A stretch of DNA of 5,327 nt from Gammaproteobacteria bacterium. Its GTDB lineage: Bacteria; Pseudomonadota; Gammaproteobacteria; Nitrosococcales; Methylophagaceae. Under the pieces are notes generated by a model, which made no database searches, was not told where the DNA came from, and worked only from the letters and a program-made list of their open reading frames with translations. Positions 1 through 5,327 of this stretch are shown piece by piece. The stretch is from NCBI GenBank assembly GCA_002402245.1, contig NVVP01000053.1, positions 8,738 through 14,064 on the forward strand. Reading direction: 5' to 3'. Position 1 is the stretch's first letter; each line of letters starts with the position of its first letter. The position numbers were made by a program, and so were the translations under genes.

Positions 1-1654
1 CGTGTAGAGTTAATACTGTTTGAATATAAAATCCACTATTTTTAGTATGTTGGTTCCGCTTTACGTCTGTTGGAATATCCTCTATTGAACGGAAGCCATA
101 ATTAGAAAAATTACCGCTAAAGGCTTTAGGTAATCCTAAATTAGTATAGGCATAGCCCCAATCACGAGTACTGTGTTGGTGATTTTTTTCCACGCCGACC
201 AATAGTTTGTGCTCTTGACCAAAAGCATTAAATTCCCCATCTAACCGTAACTCTCCTGCCCAAAAATTACGTTGCCAAAGATCTTTTATTCCTCCTGAGC
301 CTAGGTAGCCGTAATAAACAGATGCACCGTTACCTTCGATGATATCTCTGGTTGATTTATTGCCCTGTAATAGCATGCTAGCTAACCAACGGTCTGACAA
401 CTCATGGTCGACTCGAAGCATAAGTTCGATGGTTTCTGTTTTAGATTTATCGCCTGTACCACCGTACAATGTGGTTCTAGATGAGAGGTTGTCATATGCT
501 TTTATCTCATCGCCATCTAATTCTAAGGGGATTCCTGGATTGGCATCAAAACTATCTTTTTGATAAATAAACTGTGCTAAAACACGCGTTTTATCGCTAA
601 TAATGGCTTCCAAACTAGGTGCAATCATAACTCTTTCATTTTCAATATCATCAACAAAAGAATCTGCATCTTCATAAGCGAAAGTCACACGACCACGTAG
701 ATTCTTAGCTTCGTTTAGTGAGCCGGTTACATCCATTTCAGTACGATAGGTATTATAAGAACCTAAGCTGCCACTTAAACTGGCTGCAAATTCTTCCTGT
801 GGTTTTTTTCTAACCATATTAATAAACCCACCTAAGGAGCCTTGACCATAAAAACCCGCTGGTCCCTTAACCACTTCTATTCGTTCATAAGCAGCCATAT
901 CAATGTTAGAGTTACCGACTTTAAAGCCATCACTTCGAACACTTATTGCTTGACTACGAAGCACAAATTTTTGATCGTACTGACCTTGCCCTGCAAATAG
1001 GCCTGGACCACTTTGGATTCCATCTCCATCCGCACTATTACTGACACCAGCTGTTAATTCAATAGCGGTTGAAATATCTTTTACTTGTCTAGCATTTAAT
1101 GAATCACGAGTGATCACTGAAATAGCTTGAGGCGTTTCTTTTAATGACTGTGCTGATTTTGTCGCCGTTGTTTGATATTCCGCTTTAAAACCCTCAAGCT
1201 CGGTAGGTGCATCACCAAAGCGACCTTCGTTAGCAATGGAAATACCTTCAATTTTCACTGGTTCAAGCATCATCACGTCATCAGCCGCTTGTTGCAAAGT
1301 GTAATTATTATTACCTTGAGAAACAGCTTTTACACCGGTGCCTGATAATAGTGTGCTGAAACCTTGGGCAATGCTGTAACGACCTTGCAAGCCTGCTGAT
1401 ATCACATCATTAAATTGGCTAGCATCAAACGATAAAGCGATGCCTGAATCAGCAGAAAACTGGCTAATAACCTTGCTCAGTGAGCCAGCTGGAACGGCAT
1501 AGTGTTGCGTGTTTGATTCAATCGCATTTTCAGCGGCTAGGCTTGATTGCCACGGTATTGATGAGGCTGTAGCCAAAAGCATGGCGGACCATAAGGGATT
1601 GAGTGAGAACATAGAGGGCTTAGCTTTTTTAATTTTTTTGTCGGTGTGTAACAT
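1..1654 (-). CDS. TonB-dependent siderophore receptor with N-terminal STN signalling domain (FpvA/FecA type), C-terminus beyond window
   Basis: Outer-membrane receptor that would import a ferric siderophore using TonB energy and also report binding to the FecR-like protein encoded upstream. Translating from the ATG at 1654 gives 551 uninterrupted codons to the window edge. The family is usually about 800 residues, so roughly the last 250 (the distal beta-barrel) are missing. Visible in order: a signal peptide (basic DKKIKKAK, a hydrophobic stretch around residues 22-33, likely cleavage after SLAA near 41); an STN domain at about 50-120 beginning HYAVPAGSL; a linker with EPVKIEG that could hold the TonB box; a plug domain at about 160-290 with KETPQAISVITRD near 171 and VVKGPAGFYGQGSLGGFIN near 261; then aromatic-rich barrel strands. 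The start is supported by AAGGA six bases upstream. The STN extension marks it as a transducer rather than a simple transporter. The substrate cannot be read from the sequence; a hydroxamate or pyoverdine-like ferric siderophore is only the family expectation. Confidence 0.93.
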   Translation of the reverse strand, partial: MLHTDKKIKKAKPSMFSLNPLWSAMLLATASSIPWQSSLAAENAIESNTQHYAVPAGSLSKVISQFSADSGIALSFDASQFNDVISAGLQGRYSIAQGFSTLLSGTGVKAVSQGNNNYTLQQAADDVMMLEPVKIEGISIANEGRFGDAPTELEGFKAEYQTTATKSAQSLKETPQAISVITRDSLNARQVKDISTAIELTAGVSNSADGDGIQSGPGLFAGQGQYDQKFVLRSQAISVRSDGFKVGNSNIDMAAYERIEVVKGPAGFYGQGSLGGFINMVRKKPQEEFAASLSGSLGSYNTYRTEMDVTGSLNEAKNLRGRVTFAYEDADSFVDDIENERVMIAPSLEAIISDKTRVLAQFIYQKDSFDANPGIPLELDGDEIKAYDNLSSRTTLYGGTGDKSKTETIELMLRVDHELSDRWLASMLLQGNKSTRDIIEGNGASVYYGYLGSGGIKDLWQRNFWAGELRLDGEFNAFGQEHKLLVGVEKNHQHSTRDWGYAYTNLGLPKAFSGNFSNYGFRSIEDIPTDVKRNQHTKNSGFYIQTVLTLH

Positions 1655-1692
1655 GAAGCTTCCTTAGTAGATTTATCTGATGTCTACTAGGG
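1655..1692 (-). promoter_or_regulatory. Receptor 5' leader hairpin overlapping the ribosome-binding site
   Basis: In the receptor mRNA the arm CCCTAGTAGA (1692-1683) can pair with TCTACTAAGG (1671-1662) across an 11-base loop. Nine of ten positions pair, seven of them contiguous, with one C-A mismatch. The downstream arm contains the AAGG of the Shine-Dalgarno sequence AAGGA (1665-1661), which lies six bases before the ATG. Folding would therefore hide part of the ribosome-binding site. The base pairing is directly visible; a role in translational control is inferred and the stem is only moderately stable. Confidence 0.4.
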
Positions 1693-1705
1693 AGCCGAAG
1701 GGGGC

Positions 1706-1741
1706 GGTTAAAAAGTGCAAAAGAAATTAAATTATTTTTAA
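1706..1741 (-). promoter_or_regulatory. Candidate FecI-type ECF sigma promoter of the receptor gene
   Basis: Read on the minus strand, a TTAAAAAT element (1741-1734) is followed after a 16-base AT-rich spacer by CACTTTTTAACC (1717-1706). From memory this resembles the E. coli fecA promoter, which has an A-rich GGAAAAT -35 region and a TCCTTTTTACC -10 region with similar spacing. It sits about 50 bases upstream of the receptor ATG, in the gap after the FecR-like gene, as expected for the target of the adjacent sigma factor. The GG of the fecA -35 element is not conserved, so this remains a candidate. Confidence 0.4.
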
Positions 1742-1769
1742 ATAGGTGTTTTTAATACGCTTAGAAGGC

Positions 1770-2747
1770 TTATTTTTTAACCATTTTCACCCAATAACGA
1801 GAGCGTTTAATCTGCCGAACAGGGAAGGATTGTTCAATCACATCTAAGCTACGACTAATATCATCAAGAGGGAACGCACCTGATACTTTTAAATGACTAA
1901 TATCATCGTCAAAAGCTAAATAACCACGTTGATAACGGCCTAATTCATCTAATAATTGGCCGAGGGGCATATCTAACACAATCAAGCTGCCTTGCAACCA
2001 TGTGCCAGCAGATGAATCAGCCGTAGTGACTGCACCCAATGTGCTGGTGGAGAAGTGTAATGATTGGCCTGCTTGAATTTCTACTGATGGTGAAGCCTCA
2101 GGCATAATCCGCACTGCTTTTTCTAATACCGTTACCTGAGTATGGTGCTGATCTGAACGCACAATAAAGCGTGTTCCCAAGGCGCGAACTGTACCATGAG
2201 GTGTTTTAACGCTAAAGGGCCGTGATTGCAGTGAACCAGTGTCTTTAGCCGTGTTAATTAATACTTCACCATGATGCAGAATCACTAAGCGTTGCTCATG
2301 GCTAAACTCAACATCAACCGCACTATCGGTGTTTAATACCATCAAGCTACCATCGGCTAAGCTAACGCGTTGCTGTTCGCCGATGCCAGTATGATAAGCC
2401 ACTTGCCAATCTTGCCAAGGTTGATGACGGTAAGAAAGCCATGCCACTGGTGCCACCACAGCCATAATGCCTAAATTACGTAATAGCTCACGGCGAGAAG
2501 GATTGTTGTTTTGTAATACTGGGCTGGCAATAGAGCTGGGTACTTGATCAAATGTGCTCTGCACGCTTTCAACCTGTTGCCACGCTAGTTGGTGATAAGG
2601 TGAAGCTTGTAACCACTCCGACCATTGTTGCTTTTCAGCTTGGCTGATTGAGTCTGATTTAAAGCGGGCATACCACTGTGATGCTGCTTTAATCGCCTGA
2701 CGAATTTGTTGATCGGACGAATTACTTTGAATTTTAGTTTTACTCAT
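1770..2747 (-). CDS. FecR-family transmembrane anti-sigma factor / sigma regulator
   Basis: Inner-membrane signal transducer that would hold or activate the ECF sigma factor encoded just upstream in response to the loaded receptor. The 325-residue length is normal for the family. It has an N-terminal cytoplasmic DUF4880-type region (about 15-62, with QWYARF and WSEWLQASPYHQLAW), a membrane segment (about 92-105, LGIMAVVAPVAWLS), a periplasmic FecR domain (about 115-235, with VSLADGSLMVLNTDSAV, a GEV motif and TPHGTVRALGTRF), and a C-terminal STN-like segment (about 248-322, beginning TWLQGSLIVLDMPLGQLLDEL). That segment is the part expected to contact the receptor's signalling domain. Just before the membrane segment is SRRELLR (84-90), similar to a twin-arginine motif. 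The ATG overlaps the sigma factor stop as ATGA and has no clear Shine-Dalgarno sequence, so translational coupling is likely. Sigma specificity is inferred from gene order. Confidence 0.93.
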   Translation of the reverse strand: MSKTKIQSNSSDQQIRQAIKAASQWYARFKSDSISQAEKQQWSEWLQASPYHQLAWQQVESVQSTFDQVPSSIASPVLQNNNPSRRELLRNLGIMAVVAPVAWLSYRHQPWQDWQVAYHTGIGEQQRVSLADGSLMVLNTDSAVDVEFSHEQRLVILHHGEVLINTAKDTGSLQSRPFSVKTPHGTVRALGTRFIVRSDQHHTQVTVLEKAVRIMPEASPSVEIQAGQSLHFSTSTLGAVTTADSSAGTWLQGSLIVLDMPLGQLLDELGRYQRGYLAFDDDISHLKVSGAFPLDDISRSLDVIEQSFPVRQIKRSRYWVKMVKK

Positions 2748-3283
2748 AAGTCATTTTTCAAGCGATATAAGCAACAATGCTCCATTGCAGTAGCCATGTA
2801 ATTATTAACTGTACGCAATGAGATACCAAGCTGGTCGGCAATCTCGGCATAGGTCAAACCTTCACATTGAGATAAAATAAAGGTGTGTTTTACTTTTGCC
2901 CCCAAACCAGAAAACAGGGCATCAATTTCCATTAATGATTCTAATATCAGTAGGCGTGCTTCTTCCGATGGCCATTGGTTTTCAGGCAATGCGGCTAAGG
3001 CTTGTTGATACTGCCTTTCTAAAGTACGCCGACGGAATAAATCAACCGTTAAACCACGTGCAATAGTGAGTAAATAATGGCGAGGTTCACGTAATGAACC
3101 TTCTTTTAGCGGCGAACGAATAATACGTACAAAGGTATCTTGAGCTAAATCTTCGGCATCATGCAATGAGCCTAATTTATGCTGCAGCCAGCCTTGCAAC
3201 CAACCATGATGGCGGTTATAAAGCTTATCAAGCTGTTGATTAGCAGTAGGGGCTTGCATCAAAGCAAGTTCATCGGCGGGCAT
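2744..3283 (-). CDS. ECF (sigma-70 family) iron-starvation sigma factor, FecI/FpvI type
   Basis: Directs RNA polymerase to the promoter of its partner siderophore receptor, under control of the adjacent FecR-like protein. From the ATG at 3283 it is 179 residues, typical for this group. Region 2 covers about 21-90, with LYNRHHGWLQGWL, the conserved DAEDLAQDTFVRI, and ARGLTVDLFRRR for -10 recognition and melting. Region 4 lies at about 115-172, with a helix-turn-helix LTYAEIADQLGISLRTVNNYM that reads the -35 element. The LYxRHHGWLxGWL opening is characteristic of FpvI/PupI-like sigma factors. The frame remains open to a TTG at 3301; I prefer the ATG because the TTG gains no better ribosome-binding site, but none of the candidate starts (3301, 3283, 3259) has a good one. 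Its stop overlaps the FecR-like start by four bases. A Fur-like site lies 32 bases upstream of the chosen start. Confidence 0.93.
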   Translation of the reverse strand: MPADELALMQAPTANQQLDKLYNRHHGWLQGWLQHKLGSLHDAEDLAQDTFVRIIRSPLKEGSLREPRHYLLTIARGLTVDLFRRRTLERQYQQALAALPENQWPSEEARLLILESLMEIDALFSGLGAKVKHTFILSQCEGLTYAEIADQLGISLRTVNNYMATAMEHCCLYRLKNDL

Positions 3284-3314
3284 AATGGTGAGTAATATCA
3301 ATTAATTAGTTAAT

Positions 3315-3333
3315 ACGAATGATTGTTATTCTA
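3315..3333. promoter_or_regulatory. Degenerate Fur-box-like operator upstream of the sigma factor gene
   Basis: On the minus strand the 19 bases match the E. coli Fur consensus at 12 positions, including a contiguous AATCATT core. The related segment GAATGATTGTTATTC (3317-3331) has GAAT/ATTC ends in dyad symmetry. It overlaps a possible TAGAAT -10 element (3333-3328, minus strand), although no convincing -35 is seen. Iron-starvation sigma genes are commonly Fur-repressed, which fits the position. A 12/19 match in AT-rich DNA is weak on its own. Confidence 0.35.
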
Positions 3334-3335
3334 TC

Positions 3336-3495
3336 GCATAAAATATCACAGAGGGTAACTTTATTATCTGAAAAAGTACTTAGTTAGAGTTTGGCTTATA
3401 TTATTAATATCTTAATACGTATCCTTATTTATATGGCTACTGACTGATAAATATTATAAATAATAAGGGTATTGCGTCCGCTATTAAATATCACT
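3336..3495. other. AT-rich divergent intergenic region without recognised genes
   Basis: This stretch separates the start of the sigma gene from the hipBA control region. I see no open reading frame of note, tRNA or repeat array. It does contain AT-rich symmetrical sequence: ATATTA-N-TAATAT (3398-3410) and an imperfect inverted pair, ATCCTTATTTATA (3421-3433) with TATAAATAATAAGGGT (3455-3470), which matches apart from a three-base insertion and one substitution. These could be protein-binding sites or chance palindromes in AT-rich DNA. Confidence 0.4.
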
Positions 3496-3550
3496 TAATG
3501 TAATGTATTATTTGCATTATCAGGTTACTTGAATATAATACTTTACATTA
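3496..3550. promoter_or_regulatory. Probable HipB operator: paired 16-bp inverted half-sites around the hipBA promoter
   Basis: TAATGTAATGTATTAT (3496-3511) and ATAATACTTTACATTA (3535-3550) are reverse complements at 15 of 16 positions, separated by 23 bp. Each arm also carries an internal TAAT-N7-ATTA dyad, so each could bind one dimer. The left arm abuts the -35 region; the right arm covers the TATAAT -10 box and the first base of the hipB ATG. HipB proteins repress their own operons by binding operators of this layout. The sequence differs from the E. coli TATCC-N8-GGATA site. Assignment to this HipB is inferred from position. Confidence 0.62.
3511..3539 (+). promoter_or_regulatory. hipBA promoter
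   Basis: A perfect sigma-70 -10 hexamer TATAAT (3534-3539) is preceded after 17 bp by TTTGCA (3511-3516), which matches TTGACA at four of six positions. Transcription would begin around 3546, only a few bases before the first ATG of hipB at 3550. The promoter lies between and within the arms of the proposed HipB operator, so repressor binding would block polymerase. Confidence 0.55.
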
Positions 3551-3867
3551 TGGTTCAAAAAATACTTCTTAAATCACTTGAAAAAGAACTTGCCCAAATG
3601 GGGGAGCGTATTCGTATGGCAAGATTACGTCGAGACTTATCAATGGTACTTGTGTGTGAGCGAGCAGGAGTCAGCCGGCCCACGCTAACACTCGTTGAAA
3701 AAGGTAGCCCAAGAGTCAGTATGGCCGCTTATGCTTCTGTCTTAAAAGCCATTGGTATTTCTCAAGACTTGGGATTGATTGCCAAGGACGATACGCTTGG
3801 ACGTAAACTACAAGATGCAAAGTTAAGCAAAACTACCAGAGTTAGAGCATCTAAGAGAACATCATGA
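3550..3867 (+). CDS. hipB: HipB-family antitoxin, Xre-type helix-turn-helix protein
   Basis: Antitoxin and autorepressor of the hipBA module, expected to bind HipA and operator DNA. From the ATG at 3550 it is 105 residues. An N-terminal helix (LLKSLEKELAQM) leads into an Xre/Cro helix-turn-helix at about residues 17-72 (ERIRMARLRRDLS, the turn ERAGVSRPTL, then VEKGSPRVSMAAYASVLKAIGI), followed by a short basic tail (SKTTRVRASKRTS) that is probably flexible. The frame stays open upstream to a TTG at 3529, but that codon lies before the predicted transcription start, so ATG 3550 is preferred; an internal ATG at 3598 is also possible. No Shine-Dalgarno sequence precedes 3550, consistent with a near-leaderless message. 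The stop overlaps the hipA start as ATGA, the standard antitoxin-first arrangement. Family assignment is firm mainly because of the hipA partner. Confidence 0.88.
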   Translation: MVQKILLKSLEKELAQMGERIRMARLRRDLSMVLVCERAGVSRPTLTLVEKGSPRVSMAAYASVLKAIGISQDLGLIAKDDTLGRKLQDAKLSKTTRVRASKRTS

Positions 3868-5111
3868 ATGCTATAAATTCAATTTTAGTGTATTTGGATG
3901 CCGATTTTCTGGATGAAGAGCAATGTATTGGTTTATTGAATTACGATCGTGGACACTACTCCTTTGAATATACTCAAGATTGGTTATCTCATCAGTATGC
4001 ATTTAAAATAGATCCTGAGCTTGAATTATGGAAAGGGTTTCAGCATCCCTCAAAATCAACGTTTGGAATTTTTCTTGATCTATCACCTGATAGGTGGGGC
4101 CGAGCTTTGATGGATAAGCGGCAGTTAATTGAGTGTATTGATAGCAAGCAGGTTTATAGGCAGTTATATGATTGGGATTATCTTTTAGGTGTCTCTGACC
4201 AAACACGTATGGGGGCGATCAGGTTAAAAAATGATCAGGGCGAATACATCGATAACCGAGAAAATGCTACGCCACCGGTTACATCATTATCAGAACTTGA
4301 GTATGTTGCCAGTCAATTAGAAAGAGCCGATTCTGATGAATTACCAGAGTTACGGCAATGGCTATCACAACTTATGGCGCCAGGATCTTCTTTGGGTGGA
4401 GCCAGGCCAAAAGCCAATTTCCAAGAGACGGATGGTTCATTATGGATTGCTAAATTTCCAAGCCATAATGATAAATATGATGTGGGATTGTGGGAATATA
4501 TCGTACATATACTGGCTAGAAAATCAGGTATTGATGTCCCCGACTCAAGAATAAAGTGTTTTAGCCGTGAACATCATACATTTATCGTCAAACGATTTGA
4601 TCGTGAGAATAAAAAAAGAAGTATGTTCTGCTCTGCAATGACGGCGCTTAAAAAGTCTGATGGTGAGCACGCAAGTTATCTAGAAATATTAGAATTTATT
4701 ACCGATAATGCGAGCACAGGTATTAATCAACAACTAGAACAGCTTTGGCGACGGATGATTTTTAACGTCATGGTGTCTAATAGAGATGATCATTTAAGAA
4801 ACCACGGCTTTATTTTTGATAAGGACGGTTGGAAATTATCACCAGCGTATGACATCAATGTTAACCTAGATAAACAAGACCACACATTAACATTTGATTA
4901 TGTGCAAAACAGACCTTCTATTGAAGTGTTATTTTCTGTAATTGAACACTTTAGAATAAGTACTGCACGGGCAAAAGAAATTACCCAGGAAGTAGCTAAT
5001 GTGATTAAAGGCTGGAAAGCGGTTGCTTTAGATGCTGGGGCTCGAAATGCTGAGATAAGCCGAATAGAATCAGCATTCTCTTATGCATTTACAGCGGTTA
5101 ACGATAGCTAA
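3864..5111 (+). CDS. hipA: HipA-family serine/threonine kinase toxin
   Basis: Toxin kinase of a type II toxin-antitoxin system. E. coli HipA phosphorylates glutamyl-tRNA synthetase, halting translation and promoting persistence; the target here is not known. At 415 residues it is close to the usual 430-440. The N-terminal HipA-coupling subdomain spans about 5-115 (YSFEYTQDWL, then FGIFLDLSPDRWGRALM near 67-83). The kinase core holds the glycine-rich loop APGSSLGGARPKA (172-184), the nucleotide-binding lysine in WIAKFP (K197), VKRFDR (242-247), the catalytic loop NRDDHLRN (306-313), and the metal-binding PAYD (D330). Ser175 or Ser176 in the loop corresponds to the autophosphorylated Ser150 region of E. 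coli HipA. All expected kinase motifs are present, so the toxin looks active. It starts within the hipB stop codon; AAGAGA about eight bases upstream is a weak ribosome-binding site and coupling is likely. Confidence 0.95.
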   Translation: MNAINSILVYLDADFLDEEQCIGLLNYDRGHYSFEYTQDWLSHQYAFKIDPELELWKGFQHPSKSTFGIFLDLSPDRWGRALMDKRQLIECIDSKQVYRQLYDWDYLLGVSDQTRMGAIRLKNDQGEYIDNRENATPPVTSLSELEYVASQLERADSDELPELRQWLSQLMAPGSSLGGARPKANFQETDGSLWIAKFPSHNDKYDVGLWEYIVHILARKSGIDVPDSRIKCFSREHHTFIVKRFDRENKKRSMFCSAMTALKKSDGEHASYLEILEFITDNASTGINQQLEQLWRRMIFNVMVSNRDDHLRNHGFIFDKDGWKLSPAYDINVNLDKQDHTLTFDYVQNRPSIEVLFSVIEHFRISTARAKEITQEVANVIKGWKAVALDAGARNAEISRIESAFSYAFTAVNDS

Positions 5112-5118
5112 TAAAGTG

Positions 5119-5154
5119 TGTCGTACTAGTATTATTTTAATAATAACAACGACA
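5119..5154. terminator. Possible bidirectional terminator hairpin between hipA and the yoeB-like gene
   Basis: TGTCGT (5119-5124) pairs with ACGACA (5149-5154), and inside it TATTATT (5130-5136) pairs with AATAATA (5139-5145), separated by small unpaired segments. It fills most of the 45 bp between the stop codons of two convergent genes, where a shared terminator would be expected. The inner stem is pure A-T and there is no long T tract on either side, so termination strength is doubtful. Confidence 0.4.
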
Positions 5155-5156
5155 TA

Positions 5157-5327
5157 TTAATAATGGTATCGACATTGAACAACTATAACCTCAGTGTCAG
5201 ATAGCTTATAAACAAGTCGGTGTTCACGATCTATACGGCGAGACCAATACCCTGACCAATGATATTTTAACGGCTCAGGATCGCCTAAACCTTCAAAAGG
5301 CTGGCGCTTGCTATCTTTAAGCAAAGT
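5157..5327 (-). CDS. yoeB: YoeB-family mRNA interferase toxin, C-terminal 56 residues (start beyond window)
   Basis: Toxin of a RelE-superfamily YefM-YoeB module that cleaves mRNA in the ribosomal A site. The minus-strand frame is open from the right edge to a TAA at 5159-5157, giving 56 residues that align without gaps to positions 29-84 of the 84-residue E. coli YoeB. Shared landmarks are KRQPFEGLGDPEPLKYH, SGYWSRRID, REHRLVYKL and the terminal CRYHY. The catalytic residues corresponding to E. coli Glu46, Arg65, His83 and Tyr84 are all present, so the visible part looks functional. The first 28 or so residues, and normally a yefM antitoxin gene ahead of them, would lie just past 5327. It converges on hipA with 45 bp between stop codons. 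Confidence 0.93.
   Translation of the reverse strand, partial: TLLKDSKRQPFEGLGDPEPLKYHWSGYWSRRIDREHRLVYKLSDTEVIVVQCRYHY

Noticed and set aside
339..563. Plus-strand open frame of 74 codons
   Set aside because: It lies wholly antisense to the well-conserved barrel region of the TonB receptor, shows no recognisable domain and has no convincing ribosome-binding site.
1692..1708. GC-rich CCGCCCCCTTCGGCTCCC-like block after the FecR-like gene, considered as a terminator stem
   Set aside because: The two halves do not pair well and no T tract follows in the direction of transcription; it is more likely part of the receptor promoter/leader.
3283..3301. TTG at 3301 as the sigma factor start
   Set aside because: It adds six residues not typical of the family and has no ribosome-binding site; the ATG at 3283 is preferred, though not proven.
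3398..3470. Palindromic and inverted AT-rich sequences in the divergent intergenic region, considered as a mobile-element end or attachment site
   Set aside because: The arms are short, almost pure A+T and imperfect; there is no transposase, integrase or target duplication nearby, so chance symmetry explains them.
4003..4206. Minus-strand open frame of 67 codons
   Set aside because: It is antisense inside the N-terminal domain of hipA and has no family resemblance; chance open frame.
4336..4554. Plus-strand open frame of 72 codons
   Set aside because: It is in another frame within the hipA kinase core, whose in-frame motifs are intact, so this is a shadow.

Overview
The window is about 5.3 kb of moderately AT-rich DNA carrying two unrelated blocks of accessory genes. 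The protein families and their arrangement (an FpvI/FecI-like iron-starvation sigma factor, a FecR-like anti-sigma factor, a TonB receptor with an N-terminal signalling domain, hipBA and yoeB) point to a gammaproteobacterium. The low GC suggests a marine or aquatic lineage rather than a pseudomonad, but the species cannot be named from this sequence.

Left block (1 to about 3335, all minus strand): a complete cell-surface signalling cassette in the order ECF sigma factor (3283-2744), FecR-type regulator (2747-1770) and TonB-dependent siderophore receptor (1654 to beyond the left edge). The receptor lacks its C-terminus only because the window ends. By analogy with FecI/FecR/FecA and FpvI/FpvR/FpvA, a ferric siderophore bound by the receptor would be sensed through its periplasmic STN domain. 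That signal would pass to the FecR-like protein and activate the sigma factor, which would transcribe the receptor gene. The sequence supports this in two places: a FecI-type promoter candidate (1741-1706) sits just upstream of the receptor, and a degenerate Fur-box-like site (3315-3333) lies in front of the sigma gene. The receptor leader can also form a hairpin that occludes part of its own Shine-Dalgarno sequence.

Right block (about 3490-5327): a type II toxin-antitoxin locus, hipB (3550-3867) and hipA (3864-5111), on the plus strand with overlapping stop and start codons. Its promoter has a perfect TATAAT box flanked and overlapped by two 16-bp inverted half-sites that match at 15 of 16 positions, a strong candidate for the HipB operator. 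Convergent with hipA and only 45 bp from it lies the C-terminal two thirds of a YoeB-family mRNA interferase (minus strand, 5327-5157), which enters from the right edge. Its yefM-like antitoxin should lie just outside the window. A hairpin between the two convergent toxin genes may serve as a shared terminator.

The blocks are divergent and separated by an AT-rich region of about 230-270 bp. All the families are known. The less ordinary material is regulatory: the hipBA operator, the apparently near-leaderless hipB start, the receptor leader hairpin, the FecI-like promoter, and the tail-to-tail packing of two toxin-antitoxin toxins beside an iron-signalling cassette.
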